From Thauera sp. (GTDB lineage Bacteria; Pseudomonadota; Gammaproteobacteria; Burkholderiales; Rhodocyclaceae), in contig JAKLLJ010000239.1 in NCBI GenBank assembly GCA_023150215.1, positions 1-5,292 on the forward strand: a stretch of 5,292 bases of DNA, given 5' to 3'. The notes below the pieces were generated by a model. The model was not told the origin of the DNA. It did not search any database and saw only the letters and a list, made by a program, of their open reading frames with translations. Each line of letters opens with the position of its first letter. Within the stretch, counting starts at the first letter, position 1. Shown here piece after piece: positions 1 through 5,193 of the stretch. Position numbers and translations under genes: made by a program.

Positions 1-80
1 AGCTCGAGCTCTTCATCGTAGCTGTCCAACAGCTCGCGTTCGATCCGGCGATGGAGATCGCCGACATCCTGATTGTTCAT
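1..80 (-). CDS. 5' end of an unrecognised acidic protein (partial)
   Basis: The minus strand opens with ATG at 80-78 and stays open to the window edge, giving 26 complete codons. The peptide begins MNNQDVGDLHRR and continues through a charged, probably helical stretch (IERELLDSYDEELE). An in-frame TGA lies two codons upstream (86-84), so the start cannot move upstream, and both other minus-strand frames are closed by stops. It follows the 414-aa gene by 75 bases on the same strand, which fits a last visible member of the same operon. There is no strong Shine-Dalgarno sequence directly upstream. The fragment is too short for a family assignment, and I do not recognise it. The long plus-strand open frame over this region looks like antisense shadow. 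Confidence 0.55.
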   Translation of the reverse strand, partial: MNNQDVGDLHRRIERELLDSYDEELE

Positions 81-155
81 GATTCACCGATAGGGCGTCA
101 GCGGACGAGCCCGCCACCGCTCATCGTCTTACAGATTCATGACCGTACCGTGACA

Positions 156-1400
156 TCACCGGCGCGCGCCCGACTTCCAGCTCGTGATGCAGCACTCCTT
201 CAGGTATTTCAAGGCCCGCACCATCCCGCTGTCGTCGCCGGCAGGGTCGGCGAGCCGGAGCTCGGCCTCGGCCAGCAGGTCGTCCTGCCACATCTGCAGC
301 AGTCCTTCCTGCTTGCCGAGCGGCGCGCAGGTCTCGATGAAGCGAACGACGGCGGCCGAATCGAACCCCTTGGCGCGGACCGCGCCGATCAGCGCCTTGG
401 CCTCCCGCAGCAGCAGGGAGCGCCTGGGCGGCAGGCCGGCGGCAAGGCTCAGGAACACCGTGGCCAGCGTATCCGGGTCGCTGCGTCCACCGGTGACGCG
501 GGTCCATTCGGCGGCGACGATCTCCTCGTAGTGGGCAAGGTCCTCATCGACGCTCTCGTCGATGAAGTAGGTCCCCGCTCCCGCCCCGGCGATCAGCTCC
601 TCGGCCGTCCATTGCTTCGATTTCAGCAGCGGCAGCAGACGCACGCGGAAGTCCTCCGCGACCGCTTCACCGATCCGCTGGTAGTCGGGCGGCGCATCGC
701 GCATCAGCCGCTGCCACCGCTCGGGCTGCGGCTTGAACGACCTCTTGCGCAGCGCGGCAATCAGCCGGGCCATGACCGACCGCGTCGGCAGGCGCACGGG
801 GTCGAGTCCCGCATGGCAGACCAGGACGGCCGAACGGATCACTTCTTCGGCTGACGAGAAGGACAGCTCGGATGCGTCGGTGGCGAGTTTTTTTCCGAGC
901 CAGAAGGCGAAGGCGACGCGAAGCTGGTTTTCGACGCGCAGCGCCCGATGCGCCCGATAGGCCGTGGCGGTCAGCGGGCTGGAGAAACTGTACTCGTCGA
1001 GAAACTGGCGCTGCCCCTCCGCCGTGGGCGACTCCCTGATCAACAAGGTGGTTTCGGGCATCGCATGCAGCTGCTTGAGCAGCTCGGACCCACCGCGCGA
1101 GTGCGACAGCAAGCTGTTGTCACGCAGGGACGTGGCCGCAGCGTGCAGGTCGCCACCGAACCGGTCCTCGAGGTAAAGGCTCGCCAGGTTGGCAAAGCGC
1201 ACCAACGCGGTTTCCAGGTTGGCGCGCAGGTACGCGGTGCCGAAATGGTTGGCGATCTGCACCAGGGCCTTGGCGCCCTCCTGCTGCATGCGGGCGCGGT
1301 GGGCGGGGTCGAGAAGGCCGACCCGGAAACCGTGCGCCAGGGCCCGCTCCAGATAGGAGCGCGCATCCAGGGTCGCGACCGCGCTTGCGCTCGCCGCCAT
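156..1400 (-). CDS. Conserved-looking hypothetical protein, 414 aa, all helical
   Basis: I do not recognise this protein, and no function is claimed. It starts MAASASAVATLD with ATG at 1400, and the ATG shares one base with the TGA of the upstream gene (TGATG), the arrangement expected for translational coupling. The sequence is rich in Ala, Leu, Arg and Glu and should fold mostly as helices. There is no signal peptide, no clear membrane segment, and no nucleotide-binding or obvious catalytic motif. Segments likely to be conserved include ANHFGTAYLRANLETALVRF (about residues 50-70), a central FAFWLGKKL (164-172), YFIDESVDED (278-287) and the C-terminal ALKYLKECC (396-404). It is the fifth gene of the minus-strand run and the largest complete one. 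Together with the 252-aa gene it might represent two halves of one larger repeat-like helical family, but that is speculative. Confidence 0.85.
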   Translation of the reverse strand: MAASASAVATLDARSYLERALAHGFRVGLLDPAHRARMQQEGAKALVQIANHFGTAYLRANLETALVRFANLASLYLEDRFGGDLHAAATSLRDNSLLSHSRGGSELLKQLHAMPETTLLIRESPTAEGQRQFLDEYSFSSPLTATAYRAHRALRVENQLRVAFAFWLGKKLATDASELSFSSAEEVIRSAVLVCHAGLDPVRLPTRSVMARLIAALRKRSFKPQPERWQRLMRDAPPDYQRIGEAVAEDFRVRLLPLLKSKQWTAEELIAGAGAGTYFIDESVDEDLAHYEEIVAAEWTRVTGGRSDPDTLATVFLSLAAGLPPRRSLLLREAKALIGAVRAKGFDSAAVVRFIETCAPLGKQEGLLQMWQDDLLAEAELRLADPAGDDSGMVRALKYLKECCITSWKSGARR

Positions 1401-2158
1401 CAGAGCGCGGATTCCTCGTCTTCGCTGGCCTCGGCGTGCGCCTGCGCCGGCCGCGCAGCGGCGCCGAGCACGGCGTTGAACGCCTCGACCTCGGCCTCGT
1501 CGTCGCGGTCGAAGGTACGCAGCAGATCCTCGAACACTTGACTCGCTTCGTAGCGCAGCACCCAGGCCGTCTCCATCCAGTCGCGATCGGCAATCTCCAC
1601 GCGCTTGACCTTCGGTGCGGCATCGGGATCGAAGCCCTCGGGCGCGTACGCATCTTCACGTTCGCTCATGTCCTTCGCCTCGTCCTCCGGGTCGGGCCGC
1701 TCGAACACGCCACCGTAGGCGCCATCGCGGAAATTGCCCGTGATGGCGAACTCGCGGATCTCGTCGCGGTGTTCGCTGAAGTAGTTCACCAGCACACGCA
1801 GGCCGCCGGCTTCGGCGCCCAAGGCATCGAGAAACTCGGCGGCCTCCTCGGGGTCGCGGTACAGGATCGCGTTCATCATCCCGCGCAGGCGATCATGGGA
1901 TGGCTCCCCATAGCGCGCGTCGAGAACGGCCGCCCGGGCGAACTGCTCCGGCGTGACCAGGAGATTGATCGCGGACTCCCTGGAAGCGTCGAACTCACGC
2001 ATGATGGCCAGCAGGTCCTTGGGCGGGACCTCGTCGAGAATCGTGACCAAGGCCTGGTCTCCCTCATGCTCGGCGATGGCCATCAGGGTGCGCTCGGCAC
2101 CCGCGAGATCGCCCGCATTGACGAGCGCTGAGGTTTTGATGACTGCGGGGTGGGTCAA
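1400..2158 (-). CDS. Acidic helical hypothetical protein, about 252 aa, weak DUF6178-like features
   Basis: This is an unrecognised acidic cytosolic protein. The start is chosen as TTG at 2158-2156 because a perfect AAGGAG (2170-2165) sits six bases upstream. Alternatives are ATG at 2182, which overlaps the upstream stop by 8 bases but has little Shine-Dalgarno sequence, and TTG at 2194. Counting from 2158, residues about 40-120 read as a helical array with VPPKDLLAIMREFD (44-57), LLVTPEQFARAAVLD (66-80) and MMNAILYRDPEEAAEFLDAL (94-113). From memory, this pattern of a 'PP-DL' helix followed by a 'TPEQ' helix resembles the deltaproteobacterial DUF6178 family. That is a hint only; the match is not verified. 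The middle is more variable, and the last 30 residues are Ala/Glu/Asp-rich (SEDEESAL end). The stop overlaps the next gene's ATG by one base. No enzyme motif is visible. Confidence 0.82.
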   Translation of the reverse strand: MTHPAVIKTSALVNAGDLAGAERTLMAIAEHEGDQALVTILDEVPPKDLLAIMREFDASRESAINLLVTPEQFARAAVLDARYGEPSHDRLRGMMNAILYRDPEEAAEFLDALGAEAGGLRVLVNYFSEHRDEIREFAITGNFRDGAYGGVFERPDPEDEAKDMSEREDAYAPEGFDPDAAPKVKRVEIADRDWMETAWVLRYEASQVFEDLLRTFDRDDEAEVEAFNAVLGAAARPAQAHAEASEDEESAL

Positions 2159-2164
2159 TTCTTG

Positions 2165-2170
2165 CTCCTT
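2165..2170 (-). promoter_or_regulatory. Strong ribosome binding site deciding a TTG start
   Basis: The minus strand reads AAGGAG here, followed by CAAGAA and then TTG at 2158. This is the only consensus-quality Shine-Dalgarno sequence near the beginning of the 252-aa gene, and its six-base spacing favours the TTG over the ATG at 2182. The same bases would encode Lys-Glu if translation began at 2182, so chance cannot be excluded. Confidence 0.5.
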
Positions 2171-2174
2171 CAAA

Positions 2175-2729
2175 TCAGGCATCGAGCGCGTCAAAGCCCT
2201 GCTCGGTCATCCAGCCGCTGCCGGATTCAGCCAGGTCACGATCGTCACCGTCGTCATCGCCATCGTCGTCGTCGGCACGACGCGGACGCGGCGTGGCGTC
2301 GGTCGCAGGCGCCGCGGCCGCGCCACTGCGCCCGGCTTCATGGAGGCGCAGGTACTCCAGTACGGCCGCCACCACCAGGAAAGTGTCACCGCCAGGTTCG
2401 GCGCGCACACGATCGACGATGGGCTGCGCCCAAGCGGCCACCGTGACGCTCGCCTCGAGCGCACCCCACCCCGGAAAATCGCCGTCATCCGGCTCGCTGC
2501 CCACCACCGCGTCCATGTCGGCCGGCGCGGCGAAGGAGAAAGCCTCGAACAAGACGGGCGCGACCATTTCGGGCGCGAAGTCCATCATCGGAAGCAGTTC
2601 CGACAGTTGTTCGCGCTTCGTTTGCAAGCGCTTGGCGAGAACGTTCTTTCCGTCGCTGTCGCTCAAGAGGTCGTCCATCTCGGCCTCGTACATCGAGGCC
2701 AGGCCATGAAAAAACTCAGACTTTTGCAT
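2175..2729 (-). CDS. Hypothetical protein with acidic tail, 184 aa
   Basis: I do not recognise this protein. It begins MQKSEFFHGLASMYEAEMDD with ATG at 2729, overlapping the end of the J-domain gene by 14 bases, so the two are probably translationally coupled. The frame is open further upstream, but that part lies antisense-free inside the J-domain gene in another frame and does not look coded. Residues 1-130 are mixed Leu/Ala-rich helical sequence with a conserved-looking centre (AWAQPIVDRVR, 99-109, and FLVVAAVLEYLRLHEAG, 117-133). After that comes an Ala/Pro linker and a low-complexity run of aspartates (residues 153-165, DDDDGDDDGDD). The protein ends ALDA. No catalytic motif, membrane span or signal peptide is seen. 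Being next to and overlapping a tiny J-domain protein, it may be that protein's partner or client, which is inference from position. Confidence 0.85.
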   Translation of the reverse strand: MQKSEFFHGLASMYEAEMDDLLSDSDGKNVLAKRLQTKREQLSELLPMMDFAPEMVAPVLFEAFSFAAPADMDAVVGSEPDDGDFPGWGALEASVTVAAWAQPIVDRVRAEPGGDTFLVVAAVLEYLRLHEAGRSGAAAAPATDATPRPRRADDDDGDDDGDDRDLAESGSGWMTEQGFDALDA

Positions 2730-3006
2730 CACGCTGCACCTGCTCCAGAAAATCCCCAAAAATCCCCCTCGCTGTCTCGAGCGGATCGGCAAGCAGGCTT
2801 CGTCGGCGGTTGTCGTCGTATTCGGTACGGCGAGCGGTGTCGGACAGCACCTCGTAGGCTTCCTGAACCTCACGGAAGCGCGCCGCCGCATCAGGGGAGG
2901 GGTTACGGTCGGGATGGTAGTGCGCGGCCTTCTTTCGATACGCCGTCTTGATGACATCGGCGCTGGCGTCGGGCGCAACACCGAGCAGCGCATAGTAATC
3001 CCGCAT
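2716..3006 (-). CDS. Small stand-alone J-domain (DnaJ-like) co-chaperone, 96 aa
   Basis: J-domain proteins stimulate the ATPase of a DnaK/Hsp70 chaperone and bring it to chosen substrates. Residues 3-65 form a complete J domain: DYYALLGVAPDAS at the N terminus, helix II ending AYRKKAAHYHPDRN with the essential HPD tripeptide at 31-33, and helix III/IV with FREVQEAYEVLSD. After the J domain there are only about 30 residues (DPLETARGIFGDFLEQVQRD). There is no Gly/Phe linker, zinc finger or C-terminal substrate domain, so this is a minimal class C J-protein and not DnaJ itself (about 375 aa). ATG at 3006 has GGAG five bases upstream. It lies 50 bases after the DUF5710 gene and overlaps the 184-aa gene by 14 bases. 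Its client specificity is probably supplied by the co-transcribed proteins, which is inference. Confidence 0.95.
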   Translation of the reverse strand: MRDYYALLGVAPDASADVIKTAYRKKAAHYHPDRNPSPDAAARFREVQEAYEVLSDTARRTEYDDNRRRSLLADPLETARGIFGDFLEQVQRDAKV

Positions 3007-3056
3007 GAAATCTCCAAATTAGCGCGTGCCGCCTGGGCGCGGATGTGGCCGCCATT

Positions 3057-3380
3057 TTAGCCCACGGCGTTCGGCCAGGACTGCAGCCGACAGCGCTCAC
3101 AGTCATCCCACGGGAGGCAGTCGCATACCCGGGGCACGTCCACGAAGCGGCTGCCGACCTGCAGCTTTGCCTCGGCCGTGACCTTCGACGCGGCGCTGCG
3201 CCGTGGGGCAGGCGCGGTCGCCGCCAGCGCAGGATCATGCGGCGTCGGCTGCCAGCGCGAGAACAAGGCGGGGTCGAGGCTGCCCTCGATGTACCAGAGC
3301 TTGCGCACCCCATCCCAGCGCGCACCCAGCTTCTTGGCCTGATCTTTCTCGGCAAACGGGACCTTGAGGTTATGGCGCAT
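3057..3380 (-). CDS. DUF5710-domain protein with C-terminal cysteine cluster, about 107 aa
   Basis: Residues 4-45 (counted from ATG 3380) carry a DUF5710-type domain: NLKVPFAEKDQAKKLGARWD followed by KLWYIEGSLD and FSRW. DUF5710 is a short domain of unknown biochemical function, often found in DNA-processing or mobile-element proteins. A low-complexity Ala/Pro linker (residues 50-70) leads to VPRVCDCLPWDDCERC (83-97). That stretch has Cys86, Cys88, Cys94 and Cys97, spaced C-x-C-x5-C-x2-C, which could bind one zinc ion. The frame is also open to an ATG at 3413, which would add 11 residues. That ATG is embedded in a perfect TATAAT promoter box, so a transcript from there could not include it, and 3380 is preferred. 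Neither start has a good Shine-Dalgarno sequence. It heads the minus-strand run, 50 bases before the J-domain gene. Confidence 0.8.
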   Translation of the reverse strand: MRHNLKVPFAEKDQAKKLGARWDGVRKLWYIEGSLDPALFSRWQPTPHDPALAATAPAPRRSAASKVTAEAKLQVGSRFVDVPRVCDCLPWDDCERCRLQSWPNAVG

Positions 3381-3410
3381 GGCGGCATCGGCATCGTCGT
3401 GGCGGGGACG

Positions 3411-3416
3411 CATTAT
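3411..3416 (-). promoter_or_regulatory. Candidate -10 box of the minus-strand operon
   Basis: The minus strand reads GTCTATAATGCG, with a perfect TATAAT at 3416-3411 in an otherwise very GC-rich region. Seventeen bases upstream the hexamer is GCAGGC, a poor -35 match, so this is a -10-only call. It lies between the divergent DUF5710 gene and the plus-strand gene starting at 3516, where a promoter would be expected. Transcription would begin near 3404 and read through the operon. Confidence 0.45.
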
Positions 3417-3515
3417 AGACAGCGCGGCTGATGTGCCTGCTGGCGTTTGGCGATGAGTCGAGGGTGAGGACTGGTAGCATCCGGGCTACACGCAACCGGC
3501 CTGGCCCGATACCCC

Positions 3516-3881
3516 ATGACCCTTCAAGCCCGCCCGATGCCGCCCGCGGACAGCCGGGGAACGCGCGCCGCGCTGATCTTCGCACTGACCGCCGAGCGCC
3601 TGTCGATCCACTACGAGCACGGCCAGTGGCTCACCGAGGCCCAGGGCGCGAGCTTCATCGCCGACTGGCTGCGGCGCAGCGAGCGCAGCCTGCCGCTGGC
3701 CGATCGCCGCCAGCTGTCCGCGCTCAGCGACGGGCTCGCCCGCCAGATCGCCGGCTCGCTGTCACGGGAAGCGGGCCTCTACACCACGCACGAGATGATG
3801 GAGGCACTCGACCCGAACCACGACTCGGACCTGGCGCGCTCGATGATGGACGAGTGCGCGCGGCTGCTGGACACCGACTGA
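3516..3881 (+). CDS. Hypothetical protein, 121 aa
   Basis: I do not recognise this gene. It starts with ATG at 3516, or possibly with the in-frame ATG at 3537, and neither has a clear Shine-Dalgarno sequence. It ends with TGA at 3881. Third positions are strongly GC-biased, as in the neighbouring genes. The protein is soluble and helical: AALIFALTAERLSIHYEHGQ near the N terminus, FIADWLRRSERSLPLADRRQ in the middle, and an acidic end with EMMEALDPNHDSD and MMDECARLLDTD. No signal peptide or catalytic motif is visible. It is transcribed divergently from the minus-strand operon, with about 100 bases between them containing the shared regulatory space. A weak extended -10 (TGGTAGCAT, 3472-3480) could serve it. 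Its 3' end overlaps antisense with the frame of the decayed HNH gene. Confidence 0.7.
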   Translation: MTLQARPMPPADSRGTRAALIFALTAERLSIHYEHGQWLTEAQGASFIADWLRRSERSLPLADRRQLSALSDGLARQIAGSLSREAGLYTTHEMMEALDPNHDSDLARSMMDECARLLDTD

Positions 3882-4199
3882 GCCGCGACCGCCAACGGCA
3901 CGGTGACGGTTCGCGCAACCAGCATCGACGCCCTGGAGATCGGGCCATTTCGCTTCACCGGCGCGCCGGCGCACCTGAACCCCGGAATGCGCGATGAGGT
4001 GGCGGTCGAATGCCCAGTGCATGTCGGGCGTCAGCGCCAAGCCATTGCGCGGATCGTCGTCACCCGCTTCGCTGAAGGGATGAATGTGCGCCGCCTCGAC
4101 CATCGCAGCCCCGTCCGGCAGCACGAGCCGTAGACCGGTCGCCGCGCAGCGGAAGTCGTAGATCTCGGTCACGACGCGCCGGAACGCCGTCGTGGATTC
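3762..4199 (-). pseudogene. HNH endonuclease domain remnant
   Basis: The minus strand encodes a recognisable HNH nuclease core. Upstream of the GTG at 4172 the same frame reads ESTTAFRRVV, then TEIYDFRCAATGLRLVLPDG, AAMVEAAHIHPFSE, DDDPRNGLALTPDMHWAFDRHLIA. The signature residues are present: the AAH histidine (29 from GTG), the Asn of RNGL (43) and the His of MHWAFD (52). In intact relatives this domain is the C-terminal part of a longer protein and continues with a further conserved region. Here homology-like sequence fades after HLIA (about 3990), and the frame runs on into sequence antisense to the 121-aa gene. The N-terminal side also lacks a start with a ribosome binding site and runs toward the repeat element. 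I read it as a truncated relic. A short functional HNH protein starting at GTG 4172 (136 aa) is the alternative. Confidence 0.55.
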
Positions 4200-4306
4200 G
4201 CCAACGCCTGTCCAGCGCCAGCGAAGCGCAGCTCGAACGGTCGTCCGAAGCGGTACTCGACGCCGCGAGCCTCACCGCAATCTTCGGCGACCCGCCCACA
4301 CACCGC

Positions 4307-4417
4307 TTCATGTAGGAGCGCCGGCAGGCGCGAACCGTGCGGTTCCGCCGCACGGCTGCGTCGGCGCTGGCGGTTGCTGCGCCGCTGCATTCGCGGCTGC
4401 CGCCGCTCCTACATGAA
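4307..4417. repeat. REP/MITE-like element with 14-bp perfect inverted ends
   Basis: TTCATGTAGGAGCG (4307-4320) and its exact reverse complement CGCTCCTACATGAA (4404-4417) bound a 111-bp, very GC-rich segment. Inside are two more perfect hairpins: GCGCC/GGCGC around GGCA (4318-4331) and CCGTGCGG/CCGCACGG around TTCCG (4335-4355). The TGTAGGAGCG end motif is typical of REP-type palindromes in Xanthomonadales and pseudomonads, from general knowledge. It encodes nothing and lies between the HNH remnant and the CRISPR-linked genes. It may be a paired REP unit mobilised by a RAYT transposase in trans, and its hairpins could also slow transcription or stabilise RNA. Confidence 0.75.
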
Positions 4418-4451
4418 CCCGCGCGGTCTTGCAGGAGCGGGAGCGCGGGTT
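4416..4451. repeat. Second palindrome with TGCAGGAGCG loop
   Basis: AACCCGCGC (4416-4424) pairs exactly with GCGCGGGTT (4443-4451) around an 18-base loop that contains TTGCAGGAGCGGGA. The loop carries a variant (TGCAGGAGCG) of the conserved end of the adjacent 111-bp element. This therefore looks like a second, diverged REP unit abutting the first. No U-run follows, so it is not a standard intrinsic terminator. Confidence 0.55.
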
Positions 4452-4535
4452 TCGGAGCCCCAAGCTGCCCACCAGCCGCATTACGCACGAGAAACCCAGC
4501 CTGGCCACCCTGCGCACGACAAGCTTGCCATCCAC

Positions 4536-4559
4536 CAATCGCCAACACCGCGAGGACCA
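4536..4559 (+). repeat. Shared leader motif, copy 1 (upstream of csx16-like gene)
   Basis: CAATC, a 9-base spacer, then GCGAGGACCA. The same order, with an 8-base spacer of similar sequence, occurs at 5165-5187 just before the next gene. The 10-mer GCGAGGACCA is identical in both. Here it lies about 34 bases before the likely start at 4593, too far to act as that start's own ribosome binding site. Confidence 0.45.
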
Positions 4560-4592
4560 TACTTCAGCGCCACTTGAATGAAGGAAGGAATG

Positions 4593-5129
4593 ATGAGACT
4601 CGCGGGCGATCGACTCGAGCTGTGCGCTGAAGAACGGGAGCTGCTTGCGATCGCGTGCGCAGATCAAGCGGAACCGGTGTGCGCCATCGAGCCCTTCGTC
4701 GAGTGGCTACTGGCCCCCATGTCCGAGCATCTTCCCGCGCTGAGGCACGGGGCCCGCATGAGCCTGCGTGCGCGCTTCTGCGAAGCCTTTGCCGATCCTG
4801 ACGCGGCGCGCGACGGCAAGGGCATCACCTGGGTGGTCACGCGCCATCCGGGCGCGTTGGTCTGGCTTCACATCCAGGGCCTGCGTCCGCACCGGGTCGT
4901 GGCACACCTGCACCCGCAAGAACCCGCCCGTGGCGATGTGGTGGCAGGCGTGCTGTCGCTGTCGCTCGCCGCCGTGCTGCATGCCCGCGGGGTGCGCTGC
5001 ATCCATCTCGCCGTCGATCCGAGCGCACTGGACCGCGGCCGTGAACTCACGCCTGCGCGCATGCGCGAGTGCGGGGCACGGCTCGAGGCGCTCGACACGA
5101 TCAGCTTGTCTGCGGTCTCAGCGTGCTGA
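4593..5129 (+). CDS. csx16: Csx16-family CRISPR-associated protein with N-terminal extension, 178 aa
   Basis: Residues about 77-168 match the Csx16 (VVA1548, Pfam Cas_VVA1548) family: ITWVVTRHPGALVWL (78-92), then RVVAHL (101-106), a GDVVAGVLSLSLAAVLHARG segment (114-133), IHLAVD, and DRGRELTPARMRECGARLEAL (147-167). Csx16 occurs beside type III CRISPR-Cas genes and has been proposed to belong to the CARF-related ring nucleases, which degrade cyclic oligoadenylate to switch off the immune signal. Family members are usually about 100 aa. This one carries some 76 extra N-terminal residues (LCAEERELLAIACADQAE, then EPFVEWLLAP) that I cannot assign. ATG 4593 is chosen because AAGGA (4581-4585) lies seven bases upstream; ATGs at 4578 and 4590 are in frame. 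The next gene, 64 bases on, is a second CRISPR accessory gene, which supports the call. Confidence 0.82.
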   Translation: MRLAGDRLELCAEERELLAIACADQAEPVCAIEPFVEWLLAPMSEHLPALRHGARMSLRARFCEAFADPDAARDGKGITWVVTRHPGALVWLHIQGLRPHRVVAHLHPQEPARGDVVAGVLSLSLAAVLHARGVRCIHLAVDPSALDRGRELTPARMRECGARLEALDTISLSAVSAC

Positions 5130-5164
5130 GTGCCGAACTCATCGCGCTTGACGGTATAAGGATG

Positions 5165-5187
5165 CAATCATCAATCAGCGAGGACCA
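5165..5187 (+). promoter_or_regulatory. Shared leader motif, copy 2, containing the RBS of the Csm6-like gene
   Basis: CAATC, an 8-base spacer, then GCGAGGACCA repeats the motif at 4536-4559. Here the AGGA (5181-5184) is placed about nine bases before ATG 5194 and serves as the ribosome binding site. Just upstream, TTGACG (5148-5153) and TATAAG (5155-5160) are promoter-like words, but their spacing does not make a standard promoter. Confidence 0.45.
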
Positions 5188-5193
5188 CTTCAA

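Larger units (their letters stand above)
4200..4577. other. Gene-poor spacer between HNH remnant and csx16
   Basis: These 378 bases contain no open frame I believe. The left part (4200-4306) may hold decayed N-terminal coding sequence of the HNH gene on the minus strand; a piece reading EYRFGRPFELRFAG appears in a different frame from the HNH core. The middle is the repeat pair (4307-4451). The right part (4452-4577) is the leader of the csx16-like gene, somewhat less GC-rich, with the shared GCGAGGACCA motif at 4550-4559. Confidence 0.5.

Noticed and set aside
51..854. Long plus-strand open frame (267 codons)
   Set aside because: Antisense to the 414-aa gene. Its protein is rich in Arg/Gly/Gln/Pro as expected of a shadow in GC-rich DNA, and it has no family resemblance. 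The minus-strand gene is coupled to its neighbours.
1385..2131. Plus-strand open frame (248 codons)
   Set aside because: Complement of the 252-aa minus-strand gene, with low-plausibility composition and no ribosome binding site. The minus-strand frame has a strong Shine-Dalgarno sequence and operon spacing.
1953..2951. Plus-strand open frame of 332 codons, the second-longest open frame in the window
   Set aside because: It runs antisense across three well-supported minus-strand genes, including the certain J-domain gene, and contains a valine/isoleucine stretch created by the complement of the aspartate tract.
3903..4133. Plus-strand open frame (76 codons) after the 121-aa gene
   Set aside because: It is the antisense of the HNH core, with its DEVAVECPVHVG segment complementary to the HNH motif region. 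No ribosome binding site.
4307..4451. Possible CRISPR array, given the CRISPR accessory genes next door
   Set aside because: The repeats are inverted and not evenly spaced direct repeats, and there are no spacer-like units. No array is visible anywhere in the window.
4416..4451. Possible intrinsic terminator
   Set aside because: The stem is strong, but the loop is 18 bases long and no T-run follows on either strand.
4060..4560. Minus-strand open frame (166 codons) with a hydrophobic-looking start
   Set aside because: It crosses the palindromic repeats and continues out of frame through the HNH core. The composition is that of repeat-derived translation.
5148..5160. TTGACG followed by TATAAG as a promoter for the Csm6-like gene
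   Set aside because: The two words are separated by one base instead of about 17, and no good partner hexamer lies at the right distance from either.
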